A stretch of DNA of 64,000 nucleotides. Source: Turbatrix aceti (Eukaryota; Nematoda; Chromadorea; Rhabditida; Panagrolaimidae). Both the position numbers and the translations under genes were made by a program. Shown piece after piece: positions 32,650 through 42,968 of this stretch; the stretch's first letter is position 1; every line of letters begins with the position of its first letter. The notes beneath the pieces were generated by a model. The model did not search any database, was not told where the DNA came from, and saw nothing but the letters and a program-made list of their open reading frames with translations. Location: contig OZ017769.1 in NCBI GenBank assembly GCA_963969345.1, positions 7,133,725 to 7,197,724 of the forward strand, read 5' to 3'.

Positions 32650-35212
32650 ATGTCGACCTACGACGACGACGACGAAAGCGGGCTGAAGATTGACGAGTCT
32701 ACCGAAAGCGGTGACGACGACCCGGCTCCGTCGGAGTCCCATCATCGATTCGGGTGAGTTGGCAGCAGCTTGGTTTTCGTTCAATTGGCGCGTGTAAACT
32801 GAAAACTAAACTATATACAAGGGGATTGCTTCAGGCAACAGCGTCCGGGCGGAAACGATGGCGATGACGACGGCGGGGAAAAAGAGGTACGCGAAGACGG
32901 CAAGCGCAAGCAGGACGATAGACTGTGTAGTTCGCCGCCGGCGTCGAAGAGGCGTCGACTGGAAGACGTCGAGACCGCGGATGCTTCTACCTGCGTCGCG
33001 GACGACGATTACCGCGACGAAGAGGGCGCAATGAAGCTCAACCACTACTATTCAATGACTATCATGATTCTCAACCGGATACACACCGCGCACGGTTATA
33101 GCTATTCATTTGTTACGCATATTCACGGGCAACCATTTCACGGCGTTTTGACGGATGGCAGCGCGCCACTCATCCACAACAGCCAGATCCAGAAGAGGTA
33201 AGTGTTTTTTTCACACGTTTATCGATTTATACTACATATGTAGTATGTAAGCGCCCTGTGTTTTATAAAAAAGTGCGCGGGCGAATAACATTTTTTGCTC
33301 TTTTTCTGGATTACGTTTCCTTCTTTTTTCGCATTTTTAGGCCAGGTTTGTTTCTTTTTCTGTGCTTCATGAATAATAATAAATATAAATGTTGCCACGT
33401 AATCGTTCGTTACTTTTACACGATTCTTTTTCAGGGCTGTGGCCGCGGAGAAGGAAAAAGATGACTCCGAGTCGGGCGACCGTTTGGACGCTTCCTCGTC
33501 CAAGTCATCCAAATCAAAGCGATTCGATGACGCACGCTCACCATCGAAGCATCATCGCGCCAAGCATCAGCTGCCGAAGCTCTTTGAGGTAAATGGCAAC
33601 CGCTACGCTCGCTGCAAGCATCCTCAGTGCGGGTACCGCTTCGTCCACGTCGACGACCTGAACTCCCACATGATCTCGGCCCATGTTGACACGACGTCGA
33701 CGTGGGCTGAGGACTGCTGCGTACAGACGGATCCCGAGCCTCCGAAAACGCCGCCACCTTGCCCCAAGTGTCACGACTACGAGCAGCAGCGGAAGGAGGA
33801 TAAATCGCTCAACGATCTCTTCCGGAGCATGAAGCAGGAATCCAAGGGCAAGTCGCCGGGATCGGATGCGTCGGATGATGCTGCGCCGATGCTCGAGAAG
33901 GAGGTACGTTTTTTTGAGAGATGAAAAATTATGCACATGCATTTATGAGCCCGGACGTTTTTTTGAGGGTTTTGAATTTCATCTTGGCGCCAAAAAAGAG
34001 ATAGAAAATTGTTTATGCGATTCAATTTCATCAAAAAACTGTTTGGAAGAGTAACAAATGCATTTGTCAATTTTTTAGATTTATTCGGCGGAAAAGGAAG
34101 CGGCTGCGTCCGCTTCTGCCCAGAAGCCGGTCGCTCCGGCGGCGGCGACTTTGCTTCCCAGCGTTATCACGCCATCGACATCGTCGACGGTCACCCCGCC
34201 TTTGAACCCTTTGAACACGGTCGCGGGCTTGGGGCCTGTCATTATGCCTCCACATCAGCCGTCACAGCCACCGCCCCCGCAACCCGTGGGGCTGGCACCC
34301 CAGGTCCAGCAGTCGGCCAGAATATCCCCGGTCGTAGGCATCAGACCGCCTCCCGGCATGGTGATTGGCGCGAAGCCACCCGAGCAACCGATGCTCACAC
34401 CGCAGAATCTGCAATCTTTCATCCAGCAACAAAGCGGGAATACCAATTTGTGGAACAATCTTTTGACCATCCGTCCACCAACTTTTGCGCCCTCAGCGCT
34501 CCAACAACCGAACGGGTTGAATTCAGCGGCACCACCACCGCCGCTGCCACCACCGCCGCCGCTGCCACCGACGCCCAAGATGGCAGATGTCTTGGCCGCT
34601 CAAAATCGGTCTCATAAGATTCACGAGCTTCAGAGCGAGGGCCCGAGCGCGTCCGGGACGGCGTCGAACACGATGTCGCGCTCGATAACGGCGGGGACTT
34701 CTGGTAACACGATGGAGTACTTCCTCCGACAGCCCCGACCGACCGGCCTTCCCCCCTCGCTTCCAACTGCACCTGGCATGTCGCAATTCAACGTTCTGAA
34801 CAACCCAATGCTTAGGGTGAGTTTTTGCAGGGTGCTTTGGCCGTTGCTAATGTCTGGCTCTCTTTCAGTTTAACTCTATGTACCCTGGTGATCTCAATTA
34901 CGGTAAGTCTTTTTCTCTGGGGTAATTAGGGCTGCGCACGTGTTTGGGTGCCCAGGGGAAAAGCTTGTTTGTGCCGCCAGGTGAATTTCACTAAAAAAAG
35001 CACGAGATGTTTTACAGACGGTTTTTTATGTTTATGGGCTCTAAAATTGTACATTTGGCGAAAGTTGGCGTTTTGACAGGTGTAAACACCACCTAAACCC
35101 CCTAATTAGGGGCTGTCAGTAAAAAGTGTAATATTTAGACAAAAAAATGCATATATTTTTTTCTTTTTCAGGATTCGGTCAGCAACCGGGCTTTGGAATG
35201 CCGCCCAAGTAA
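32650..35212 (+). CDS. C2H2 zinc-finger protein resembling ZNF608/609 and Drosophila scribbler
   Basis: Six exons (32650-32753, 32835-33197, 33435-33903, 34079-34816, 34869-34902, 35172-35212) join in frame to 582 residues. An acidic start (STYDDDDESG) is followed by a basic, nuclear-type stretch (PPASKRRRLED). A segment FVTHIHGQPFHGVLTDG at about residue 130 resembles the ZNF609 region with a VVNVTWRNKTYVGTL-type strand pair. One C2H2 finger follows: CKHPQCGYRFVHVDDLNSHM then SAHVD, with the same CxHPxC spacing and AH.D end as the single ZNF608/609 finger. The rest is low-complexity, with proline runs (PPPLPPPPPLPPTP), DYEQQRKEDKSLNDLF and a C-terminal Gly/Pro/Phe tail (GFGQQPGFGMPPK). Order of landmarks supports the homology, recalled rather than searched. 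Expected role: nuclear transcriptional co-regulator. It ends only 134 bp before the next gene. Confidence 0.62.
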
Positions 35213-35346
35213 GACATGCATCCGACGTCTGCTTCGCTGTTTTCCGTCTTCGTACCAGTAGTTCTTTCTCTTCGACACATACTCAGCTATCCGTAGTACT
35301 CTTGTTCCTCGCCCCCCTTTGTTGGTTAGATTTGGCCGCTCTCGCG

Positions 35347-37337
35347 ATGGCGGATGCCGCCGCCGGCGACGGTGACGACGAAGCCGTAAACCAGTCTGCG
35401 TGGAACAAACTGATAAACAAAAAAAAGTGGATTGGGCGCACGGTTCGCTGCCTGGGAACGTGGGGAAGGCGCTTCAACCGCTTCTGTGAGTTTTCGTCGA
35501 TCGGGGGCCTGAGATTCTTCGCGTCGTCGGTGACGAACACGGTGCGGATACCTGCAGCGGCGGTGCTCTGCATTGCGTGTACTCTGTTGTTCTTTGAGGT
35601 AAGGACGCGTTGACGAACAGGGGGGGGGGGGGTGAACGTTCGTATTTGTCGCGAACAAATTCAAAATAATTGTTCATGTTCGTTAAAGTACAAAATTTTT
35701 TAAATTACGTCGTTTGTGTTCGTTGACGAACATTTAAAAAATTTTTGAACAGAAAACGAAAATAAATCGTTGGCACCCAATTTTGGGTATTTTTAGGGAA
35801 TTAATGTCAAAAATGTTGTTATTTGTTGAAAAAACGACAAAAAAAAGTCTGAATTAACAAAATTTGGTCCAGATTGTCAAAAAATAATTTTCGATGTTCG
35901 TTTGCGAACGTCCTGACCGCAATCGTTTCTGCTCAGGTGCGCTACATCGTGGGCAACTACCAGGAAGGCAGAAACCAGGCGGTAACCAACTTTACGCGCA
36001 CCCAACATACACGCCTTTTTGTGACGTACGTCTGCGAGTCGATCTACGGCGTAAAAACTTGGTCGTTCTTCGACCAGTGCTTCAACACGAGCGGCTTCGA
36101 CGATGTCTTCACCATCTACGCCTTCAGCGATCAGTTTCGAGCGTGTGGATTCGTCATTGGCGGTTACCAGTTTGAATGCCAATTTTCGTGTCACTGGACC
36201 GTCTTTGGCTACTGTATTTCCATTCTGCCGAACATGCAGGCCTTCGGAGAAGTCTTTTCTCCTCTCAGTGAGTGGCACGGACAAGGAAATGTCACCTGAA
36301 GGCACAATTCGGTTTTTAGCGATAGAAAATGCCTACATGCGCTTCCGTTACCTGCCCATCAATCCGATCGATCAAACGCGAGTGTTCTTTGTGCCTTTTA
36401 CGTCTGAGAAACCCCCGGTGATCAAGGCTATTATTGCGCCGACGGCGATTGTGCGCAAGAACTGGCTGTACTACATTTCACTTGCGCATCGCTTTGAGGC
36501 AAGAAATAACGATTTTTGGGGTAGAAACACCTGTTTTCCAGAAAATCTTTTTTTTAATAAATCAAGGACAACAATTTTTTTGTGATGTAAAAAACAGGGT
36601 TTCAGGTGGCCGGCTTGAAGGTAGCAAACGATCTTGACTATTCCAACTGCATCTGGCAGTCGTATTTTGACGACAATCAAACTTGTGACCTCTCCGTGCT
36701 CCCACCCTTGAATCCACCGACAAAGCCGGAAATCGATATAAAATTCGGTACAAACACGGTATGCGCCGAAAAACTTGCACGCGTCGCGCAACTGTGCGAG
36801 ACGTCACAGCAGATGTCGACGCTATTCATCACGACGAGCAGCGTCATGCCCAACTACACCGAAGCCGATCCCCTCGAGATTTCTCCGATGTAAGCTCCCA
36901 CGCACGCGTGCTGACTGTTGACTGCTCCGCCGGTTTTCAGGAGACTCGCTGGCAACGTCATAGCCGTGACACGGGGCTCATTTGTCCGTATAACGAGTTT
37001 CGAGGACGTCAACGAAGTTTGGAAGGTCATCAGCGACGTTGGAGGCTCGCTGGCCCTCTGCATCGGTTTTACGGTTCTTTCTGTGGTTGAGGCTATCGCC
37101 TTCTTCGCGTCAACTCGGCTCCAAAACATCGTATCGCGCGACGAACTCGCCATGCTGCAGGCCAAGAACCCGCCTATCCACTGGCCCCTGCCCCTGCCGC
37201 CATGGGTCACCGCTGCGATCACCAATTTCTGGCAGAGCATTGTAGAGCGCGTCAAAAACCGTATTCACCCCGCCCCTGTTTCGCCAAGGCCCCCGACAGC
37301 CCCTGTCGCGGCAGAGACCGAAGAGCGGACTACTTGA
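35347..37337 (+). CDS. Divergent DEG/ENaC-like ion-channel subunit
   Basis: Five exons (35347-35598, 35937-36267, 36320-36498, 36606-36889, 36941-37337) give 480 residues. Topology fits degenerin/ENaC/ASIC subunits: a cytosolic N-terminus with FCEFSSIGGLRFF where the family has a Ser..His-Gly motif; TM1 at about 66-88 (RIPAAAVLCIACTLLFF); an extracellular part with several Cys and N-glycosylation sequons (NFT, NTS, NQT, NYT) and a TVFGYCISI segment like the family FGxCYTFN; TM2 at about 380-405 (DVGGSLALCIGFTVLSVVEAI); and a Pro-rich cytosolic tail. Differences are large: the extracellular part is short, the cysteine-rich motif with two close CxxxC pairs is not seen, and the filter GxS position reads GFT (391-393). 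Sodium selectivity cannot be assumed. Intron 3 is GC-AG; intron 1 is filled by a repeat. Confidence 0.72.
35630..35909 (+). repeat. Intronic repeat family R1, copy 2
   Basis: Same orientation and same ends as 23639-23911: GGGTGAACGTTCGTATTTG at the left and GCGAAC at the right, with the shared CCAATTTTGGGTAT at 35777-35790. It fills about 280 of the 338 nt of intron 1 (35599-35936) of the DEG/ENaC-like gene. A run of 13 G abuts the left end at 35620-35632. Confidence 0.75.
36499..36605 (+). other. GC-AG intron in the DEG/ENaC-like gene
   Basis: The exon ends TTTGAG and the intron starts GCAAGA, closing with GTTTCAG. Only this donor keeps HRFE joined in phase 0 to VAGLKV; no GT donor nearby does. 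Non-canonical GC-AG introns are a small minority in animals. Confidence 0.7.
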
Positions 37338-37420
37338 TGATGAAATTTTTTGTATTCCCAAGTGCATGGAAAAAATACAAATCACCGGAAAAAAAAGAAA
37401 AGAATGCTCAAAAGACGGAT

Positions 37421-38326
37421 TTAGATGCGCGGAGGCAGAGAAATCGCCTCAAGACGAGTCGGGAGCCTGACTGTCGCCCGGTGAGGTCGGGACTTGGAAG
37501 TTGCATTCAGGACGAGGTCATCCAGGTGCCGATCGAGGCCGGGCACCAGCCAGCGAGCGAGTCCGGTCTGCATCGCGGCCGCTAACTCTCTGGGCTGAGA
37601 ATCCCGGAGCTTCTGACGGTCCTCAGCCGGCGTTCGACCAAACTGGAGGCGATGCAACTCGTCTAGAGCCGCGTCGCACTCCTTCCGGCCTTCGGAGACG
37701 CAGATGAGTCGCGTTCGCTCGAGCGCCGCTTTTAGACGGGAATCTGGGGTTGGGCGTGGCTTGGGAGACCTTCTGACTCCTTCAGAAGTCTCAGAAGCCT
37801 TCTCAGGGTCAGTGCTCTTTTCTGACCCGTCGTGGGACATGCTGAATCGATTTTCGACGTCCTGGCCCATCTGGAGGCTGAGAGGCTTGAGGCCGAAGGG
37901 CAGAGGAATGTTCATGCCCGACATTGCCTGGTGCCGATTCGTGCTCTCACCGACCGCCGTGTTGATGAGGTCTGTCGCTATCTGCATCGGCTCCAGCTAA
38001 ATACATGACAGTACAAAAGTTAAAAATTGCTTCGGGCAAAAAAAGCATGAACTCACAAAACCGGCATCCGGGACTTGAAATTGGCTTTTTGCGCTTGTCT
38101 CACTTTTACGATAGTGAAAAACGCCTTTCGGCATCTGGGAATCCTCAGTTGAAGGATGTCTCTCCAAAGCACGGAATTCAGGTAGGGTAAAGGCATCCTG
38201 GGATAGCGTTGAACCTAAATATCAGCCTAAGCACCCCAAAAGTGTAGCCAGGCGACGCAACTCACGCAAAACAGCCAGGAAAACGAAGAAAACGGAAGAA
38301 AGTGACCGCGCGGGATGCCGATCCAT
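37421..38326 (-). CDS. Secreted protein of unknown function
   Basis: Three exons on the minus strand, 38326-38266, 38214-38057 and 37996-37421, join with matching phases to 264 residues. The first exon encodes a signal peptide (hydrophobic core SSVFFVFLAVL, likely cleaved near TLSQ). The mature part begins DAFTLPEFRALER, then KGVFHYRKSETSAKS. The long last exon has INTAVGESTNR, a Met/Pro/Leu segment MNIPLPFGLKPLSLQM, a charged Ser/Pro linker, and an Arg-rich helical half containing LERTRLICVSEGRKECDAAL and ARWLVPGLDRHLDDLVL. The last region has only two cysteines. No family was recognised. It could be a secreted regulatory protein or a prohormone; basic residues are common, but clean amidation repeats are absent. 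Its 3' end lies 84 bp from the convergent channel gene. Confidence 0.6.
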
Positions 38327-39451
38327 GGAGGAACACACAGACAAGAAACGAACGAACGAAACGAAGGATCGCAAAGGGTTTTGCACGCGCGCGCACTCCG
38401 ACAGGTAAGTCGACGTGGTTATTCATTCATTAAACAAAAGCAAAAACCCAACCCGAAATAGAGCGAGAACAGAATTAATAGGTAACAAGTTAATAGGAAA
38501 CAAGCTGTGATCGCGATCGATGCCGTGGCACTGATTCGGAGGTGATTAACCACTGTAGGACAAGGCCGTAAGCTGGTCACTACCGGAGCCTTCAATGGCA
38601 CTGCTTGAGTTCCTAAAAACAATTTTGTTTATAAAAAAAAAGTCTTTTAGGTCATCGATTTGAGAATCAGGTCGCCGCACAAACGAAAGTTTAAAGATAA
38701 CCAGTTCCGGCGCATCCAGCAAAAGGTATTACGATGACTACATCTTGGTCACAGACTACAATGTTGTTTTCCCCCGGTAAATCGGTTTTTGGGGTCTCAT
38801 GAATTTTTCACACCCCCACGCGATCAAACATTCATGAATTTGTAATATTATTTTGGTTCCGTGTACGTACAACAAAATTGTTGTTCAACGTGATTAAATT
38901 TTTGTCAACGGAAAAAACAATATTCATGAGCAACTTCCGCGGTCCTTTTCCCGCCTAATCTGTATGTTCTTCAGATGTGTTCTGTATCTAACGTTTGCAG
39001 CAAACAATAGGCAAACTAAAACAGAATGCTCGCTTGTTCGTGGATTCTTGCGAAGGATTTTCATTGTTATGCGTGAAACTGTTCAGCTAAGTCATGACGA
39101 TTTTTTGTCGGCAAAATGATTTTAAAAAAGGGTTTTTTAAAATTTCATTTTTTTTTAATTTTAATTTTTTGTCATTTTTTGACACAATGCGGCATGTTTT
39201 AGCCCCGGCCAAAAAAATTGTTTGGGTCGCCGCGGACATTGATATTCCGGTTGATCGATGTTTGCAGTGCTTTTCTTGGCGCAAACAAAAATGAAGCAGA
39301 AATCAAATCAATGGTCCTGATTGCGAGCACAAAATCAAGTCAATGACAGCACAAACGCAGGTTCGGGCGATCAGAAAAGACTGCGACCTTGCAGACTGGT
39401 TTCAATTTAGTTTTCGGTTTTTTTTGTGCGGCGACCAGAGTCAATCAATAT
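38327..39451. other. AT-rich spacer with no recognised gene
   Basis: About 1.1 kb, including the promoter side of the secreted-protein gene and the 3' side of the PLA2-like gene. Near 38820-38935 there are mirrored ATTCATGAATTT and TATTCATGAGC stretches. No exon was recognised. Confidence 0.4.
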
Positions 39452-40099
39452 TTAGCTCCTGGCAGGTGTTTGCATGCGTCTTCAGGGGGGTGATCTACGT
39501 GATTAGTGTTCGGGACAAGTCTACCTGCGCAGCGTGCGCACGTGCTTGATGGGAGACTCACCCGGGAGAACCCGATGCTGCGTACGCCGAGTCGCCGAGT
39601 TCCTGGACGAGGGTGCAGAAGAGGGGAGTCTCGCTGTCGTGGCACTGCCGGTTTGAGACTGTCTCGCTCTAAATTAAAAGTTAGACAGAATCAAAACCGT
39701 TGATAAAATACCGCAAGACAGTTGCAGAATGTGTCGTCGCAGAAATGGCGTCCGCGCTGGCGATCGTAGCAGTCGTCGTGCCAGACGCAGCAGTTGTTAA
39801 TGTTATCTGAAAATAATGTTGGCAGACGGAATATTTTTTTTATCTAAACCGATGGAAGTCGACTCACTCTTCAGCTCGGGGCAGCTAGACGTAATGGAAG
39901 ACTCGGAGATGATGAGCGAGAACGCGTCCGTCCCGCAGCTCCATGGGTGGTCGAGGGGCGGCTCGTCGGGTTCTTCGAGATCTGCCAGGTCATCGAACGA
40001 GTCACCTGAAGACAGGGTTGCGTTGCGAATATGCCGGGGGACGGGGACGGCGCAGGCGGCAGTCAGGCCCAGGAGGATGAGCGATCGCAGCACCAGCAT
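39452..40099 (-). CDS. Secreted phospholipase A2-like protein
   Basis: Four exons on the minus strand, 40099-39868, 39806-39712, 39668-39562 and a tiny last exon 39458-39452, give 146 residues. Residues 1-17 are a signal peptide (MLVLRSLILLGLTAACA). The mature domain starts WSCGTDAFS, the arrangement seen in nematode PLA2-like proteins. The catalytic motif is NNCCVWHDDCYDRQ with the His-Asp pair intact, then CDDTFCNCL and a CHD..TPLFCTLVQ..G..AY segment whose cysteines should pair with the earlier ones. Activity would be Ca-dependent release of sn-2 fatty acid outside the cell. The Ca-loop glycines are not typical, so activity is uncertain. The 7 nt last coding exon (Gly completion, Ser, stop) is the weakest part of the model; the protein could instead end through another exon. 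Confidence 0.75.
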
Positions 40100-41630
40100 G
40101 GTACCACCGCAACTGACTCACGTCACAATCAACAAACTGGATGGGCTGCGCGTCTCTCTGCCTCTGCGTCCCCTGCATCTCCTCCCCCTCGACGACGACT
40201 TTTGCGGGCGAGGCAAAATCCCTGGGGGAACCAACGATGACGGCGGCGGCGGCGGTGGCGGCGATCGCAGCTTTTCGAATCACAAAAAACACAAGGTCGG
40301 GCGGGCGAGTGTGTGAGCTGCCGGGTGTCAACCATGACTGCTTGGGACAACAAAGCACAACATCAAACAACTCGTAGATCACAAAAAAGTGTGTTCTCAG
40401 GCTGCAGAACACGGTTGGCGGCGTTATTTTTAGTTTGACGTCAAAATAAATACAAACACAGAAAACAGAATCTTTGCTTGCAATTTTATTGTCGGCACCA
40501 GGTGAATTATCCCCGGTCTTTGATGGCACATGCTTTTTTTGGAACTTCAACCACCTGCAATTGTGTTGTCAATCGCATTTTTCGCACATTTGAAGTGTTT
40601 TCGGCTACATTCAATATTGTCGACCACATGTGGTGGTCGGAAAAAGCCTTCTCCACAAAGTTCAACAACATTCATTTTTTCTCGTCCAAAGTTCAAAAGT
40701 TTCTAAATACCGTTTCTCCTCTTGGAAAGCATAATTAATTTGTTTTTATCAGTTTGCCGTCGCGTGAACCAATTTTAATAAAAAGTTTGTGCTCGAGACT
40801 CAATCCAGACAACTCCTAGCGTGCCAAGAGTGCTTCATCCGTTTTTGCCGCTGCGTGTACCTTTGCAAAAGAAAGTACAGGTTTTAATAACCGAAAAATA
40901 TAAAAATGCCGTCTTCTACTGTCTTCTTTTGCCCTGCCGGGCACGGCCGCACGGGGCACAGGGCATGGAGCACGGGGTTCGCGTAATTACACTCGCTGTT
41001 GCACTGCAACTCGCCCTGGCCCTGGCCCTGGTCCTGCGGGGGCTGTGTTCAAACTGTTTTTATCGGATAACGGCACGAGATGTCGCATACCGTAATGCGT
41101 TAAACGGCTTGCGGTCTAATTACCCAGCCGACGTTAATTAGAATCAAGTCGAGTGGAAAAAAGCGAACTCCCCAGTGCCCCTGGCGCGTGTTTACACTCA
41201 CTCGGCTGCTGCAACGGCGGCGGTTGCGGCCCGGCCCACCTTTTGGCGTGCAGCGCAGTCGCTATGGCTACGCCGCCGCCTTGCACGACGTCTGGTTTGT
41301 GCTGGTGAAAAACTGACTAATCGCGTGGATCGAGAGTCCGGAAGCCAGCTGGAAGACAGAAAACGCTGGAATCTCGCCGGGGGTTACTTTTTTTTTGAAA
41401 ATGATAACGGACTGTGTTGTTTTTGTCCTTTTGTACTCACTTCCGTGCCGAGGGAACCCTTGTTTATGCAGCTGTGCCGTGCCGGTGGTGGTGCTAACGC
41501 AATAACCTGCTGACGTGCGTGAGCTGCCGGCCTCATGACCGAAGCTAATGCAATCGGGGGGGACTGTTCTGCGTATGCGCGTCACGGCTGCGCGTTTAAC
41601 GATTTATCATCTGCTCCCTGTTAACCGTCG
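40100..41630. promoter_or_regulatory. Divergent spacer, PLA2-like / DHHC gene
   Basis: A 1.5 kb spacer between outward-facing genes. It contains GGC-repeat-like sequence near 40240-40265. Open frames here mix strands and lack acceptor/donor pairs. No gene was recognised. Confidence 0.4.
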
Positions 41631-42879
41631 ATGAAGCGTTTTAGCAGGCACATGAACGGGCGCCGTCGTAATGGCTGGTCCCGGCCTTTCAACGGGCTCC
41701 AGATCCTGGCGTGGATTATCCTGGCCTGTCTCCTGGGCACCGGTGTCGTCTCTACGCTCTGCCTTCCTTATTTTCCCGTCTTTCCGGCCGTCGTCGCGGT
41801 CAGCTATGCGTGGCTCGTGGCGTGGATCGTCATCATGACGATGATAGATCCCGGATTTGGAGGCGCGAGCATCGTGCCTGTCGTTTTTACCCGGCGCCAC
41901 AGCCATGATCACGTCATTTCAAATAACTTTTGCAAGATTTGCAGAATTGATGTGTGAGTTCTCAAAATAGAGTTTTTTTGGGTTTGGGTTACGATCAATT
42001 CTGAATGATGGTTTTTAGGCCACCCTCTAGTAAACATTGCCGACACTGTAACAAATGCGTTGTGGGATTCGATCACCATTGCAAATGGTAAAATTTTGAA
42101 AAATATCGCTTCTGGACTTGCGTCGAATTTTTTTAATCGTCATTATGATTACCGTAATTTCAATGCCAACTCATTTTTTTCCAGGCTAAATAACTGCATT
42201 GGCGACAAAAACTACAAACTGTTCATTGCCTTCATCACGTCCATCATCCTAGTCACCGGCATTGTCACCATCATCCTCACCGTCTTCCAGGTACTGTACG
42301 TCTCCTGCGACTACAAATACTTCAACGGGTCTGAGACAGTATCAAGCGAGATGTTCTACTGGCGAGCTGGACTCGCAGACTACGCGTGGTTTGTCTTCTC
42401 GCTGTTCACGTCAGTGATGCACTTTGTCGTATTCGCGCTCACAGCCCATCTCCTCAGATTCCACTATATGCTTTGTAAGTTTGTATCTTCGCGTTTTAGC
42501 GCAAATGAGTGTCCTTTATTCCTTTGTTTAGGGCGAAAGGGTCTCACCACGTATTCATACATCACGAACGTCAACCGAAAGGCCAATACTATGGTAAGCA
42601 TGCATGCGTCACGCGAGGCTCGCTTTGGACTCTCCTTGTTTTCTCGTTTTGCAGGGCAGCTCGTCACAGCAATTAACGCTCTCGTTTGGCGTGCCCAGAA
42701 GGGTGAGGCCGTCGAGCGGTGTTGTCACGCTCGAGTCCATCAAGACGACAACACCGGCTGTCAACGTCACTTATATCCCCGAACCCCACACCCCCACTGC
42801 CAGCCCCAGCCCCCACCCCAGTCCCCAGAATCCCGGGTCTTCATCGTCGCCGCCATCGCCTTCATCGCAACGGGTATAA
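41631..42879 (+). CDS. DHHC-type protein S-palmitoyltransferase (ZDHHC1/11-like)
   Basis: Multi-pass membrane enzyme that attaches palmitate to cysteines of target proteins at Golgi/ER-type membranes. Exons 41631-41953, 42019-42087, 42185-42474, 42532-42593 and 42655-42879 give 322 residues. Two hydrophobic helices (about 22-45 and 47-72) precede the cysteine-rich domain, which begins CKICRID at 101 and continues [24 protein letters not shown] with the catalytic DHHC at 126-129. Two further helices follow (LFIAFITSIILVTGIVTIILTV and FVFSLFTSVMHFVVFALTAHL), then a GLTTYSYI segment like the TTxE region. The C-terminal tail is Ser/Pro-rich. [12 protein letters not shown] spacing points to the ZDHHC1/11 branch. 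It is convergent with the next minus-strand gene, 89 bp away. Confidence 0.95.
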
Positions 42880-42890
42880 AACAAGTTTTC

Positions 42891-42896
42891 AATAAA
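42891..42896 (+). terminator. Poly(A) signal AATAAA of the DHHC gene
   Basis: AATAAA just 12 bp past the DHHC stop codon and inside the 89 bp spacer to the convergent gene, so the two 3' UTRs probably overlap. Confidence 0.65.
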
Positions 42897-42968
42897 GATC
42901 TCCTGAACAAACGAACACTCAATCAACGGACATGGAATGACAGACAGACAGGGAGGGGAGGGCATTCA

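Noticed and set aside
35347..37337. P2X receptor
   Set aside because: Two membrane helices and extracellular cysteines suggested P2X at first, but the conserved YVxxxKGYQ region, the ten-cysteine pattern and the KFDIIPT segment are absent, while post-TM1 and TM2 patterns fit DEG/ENaC better.
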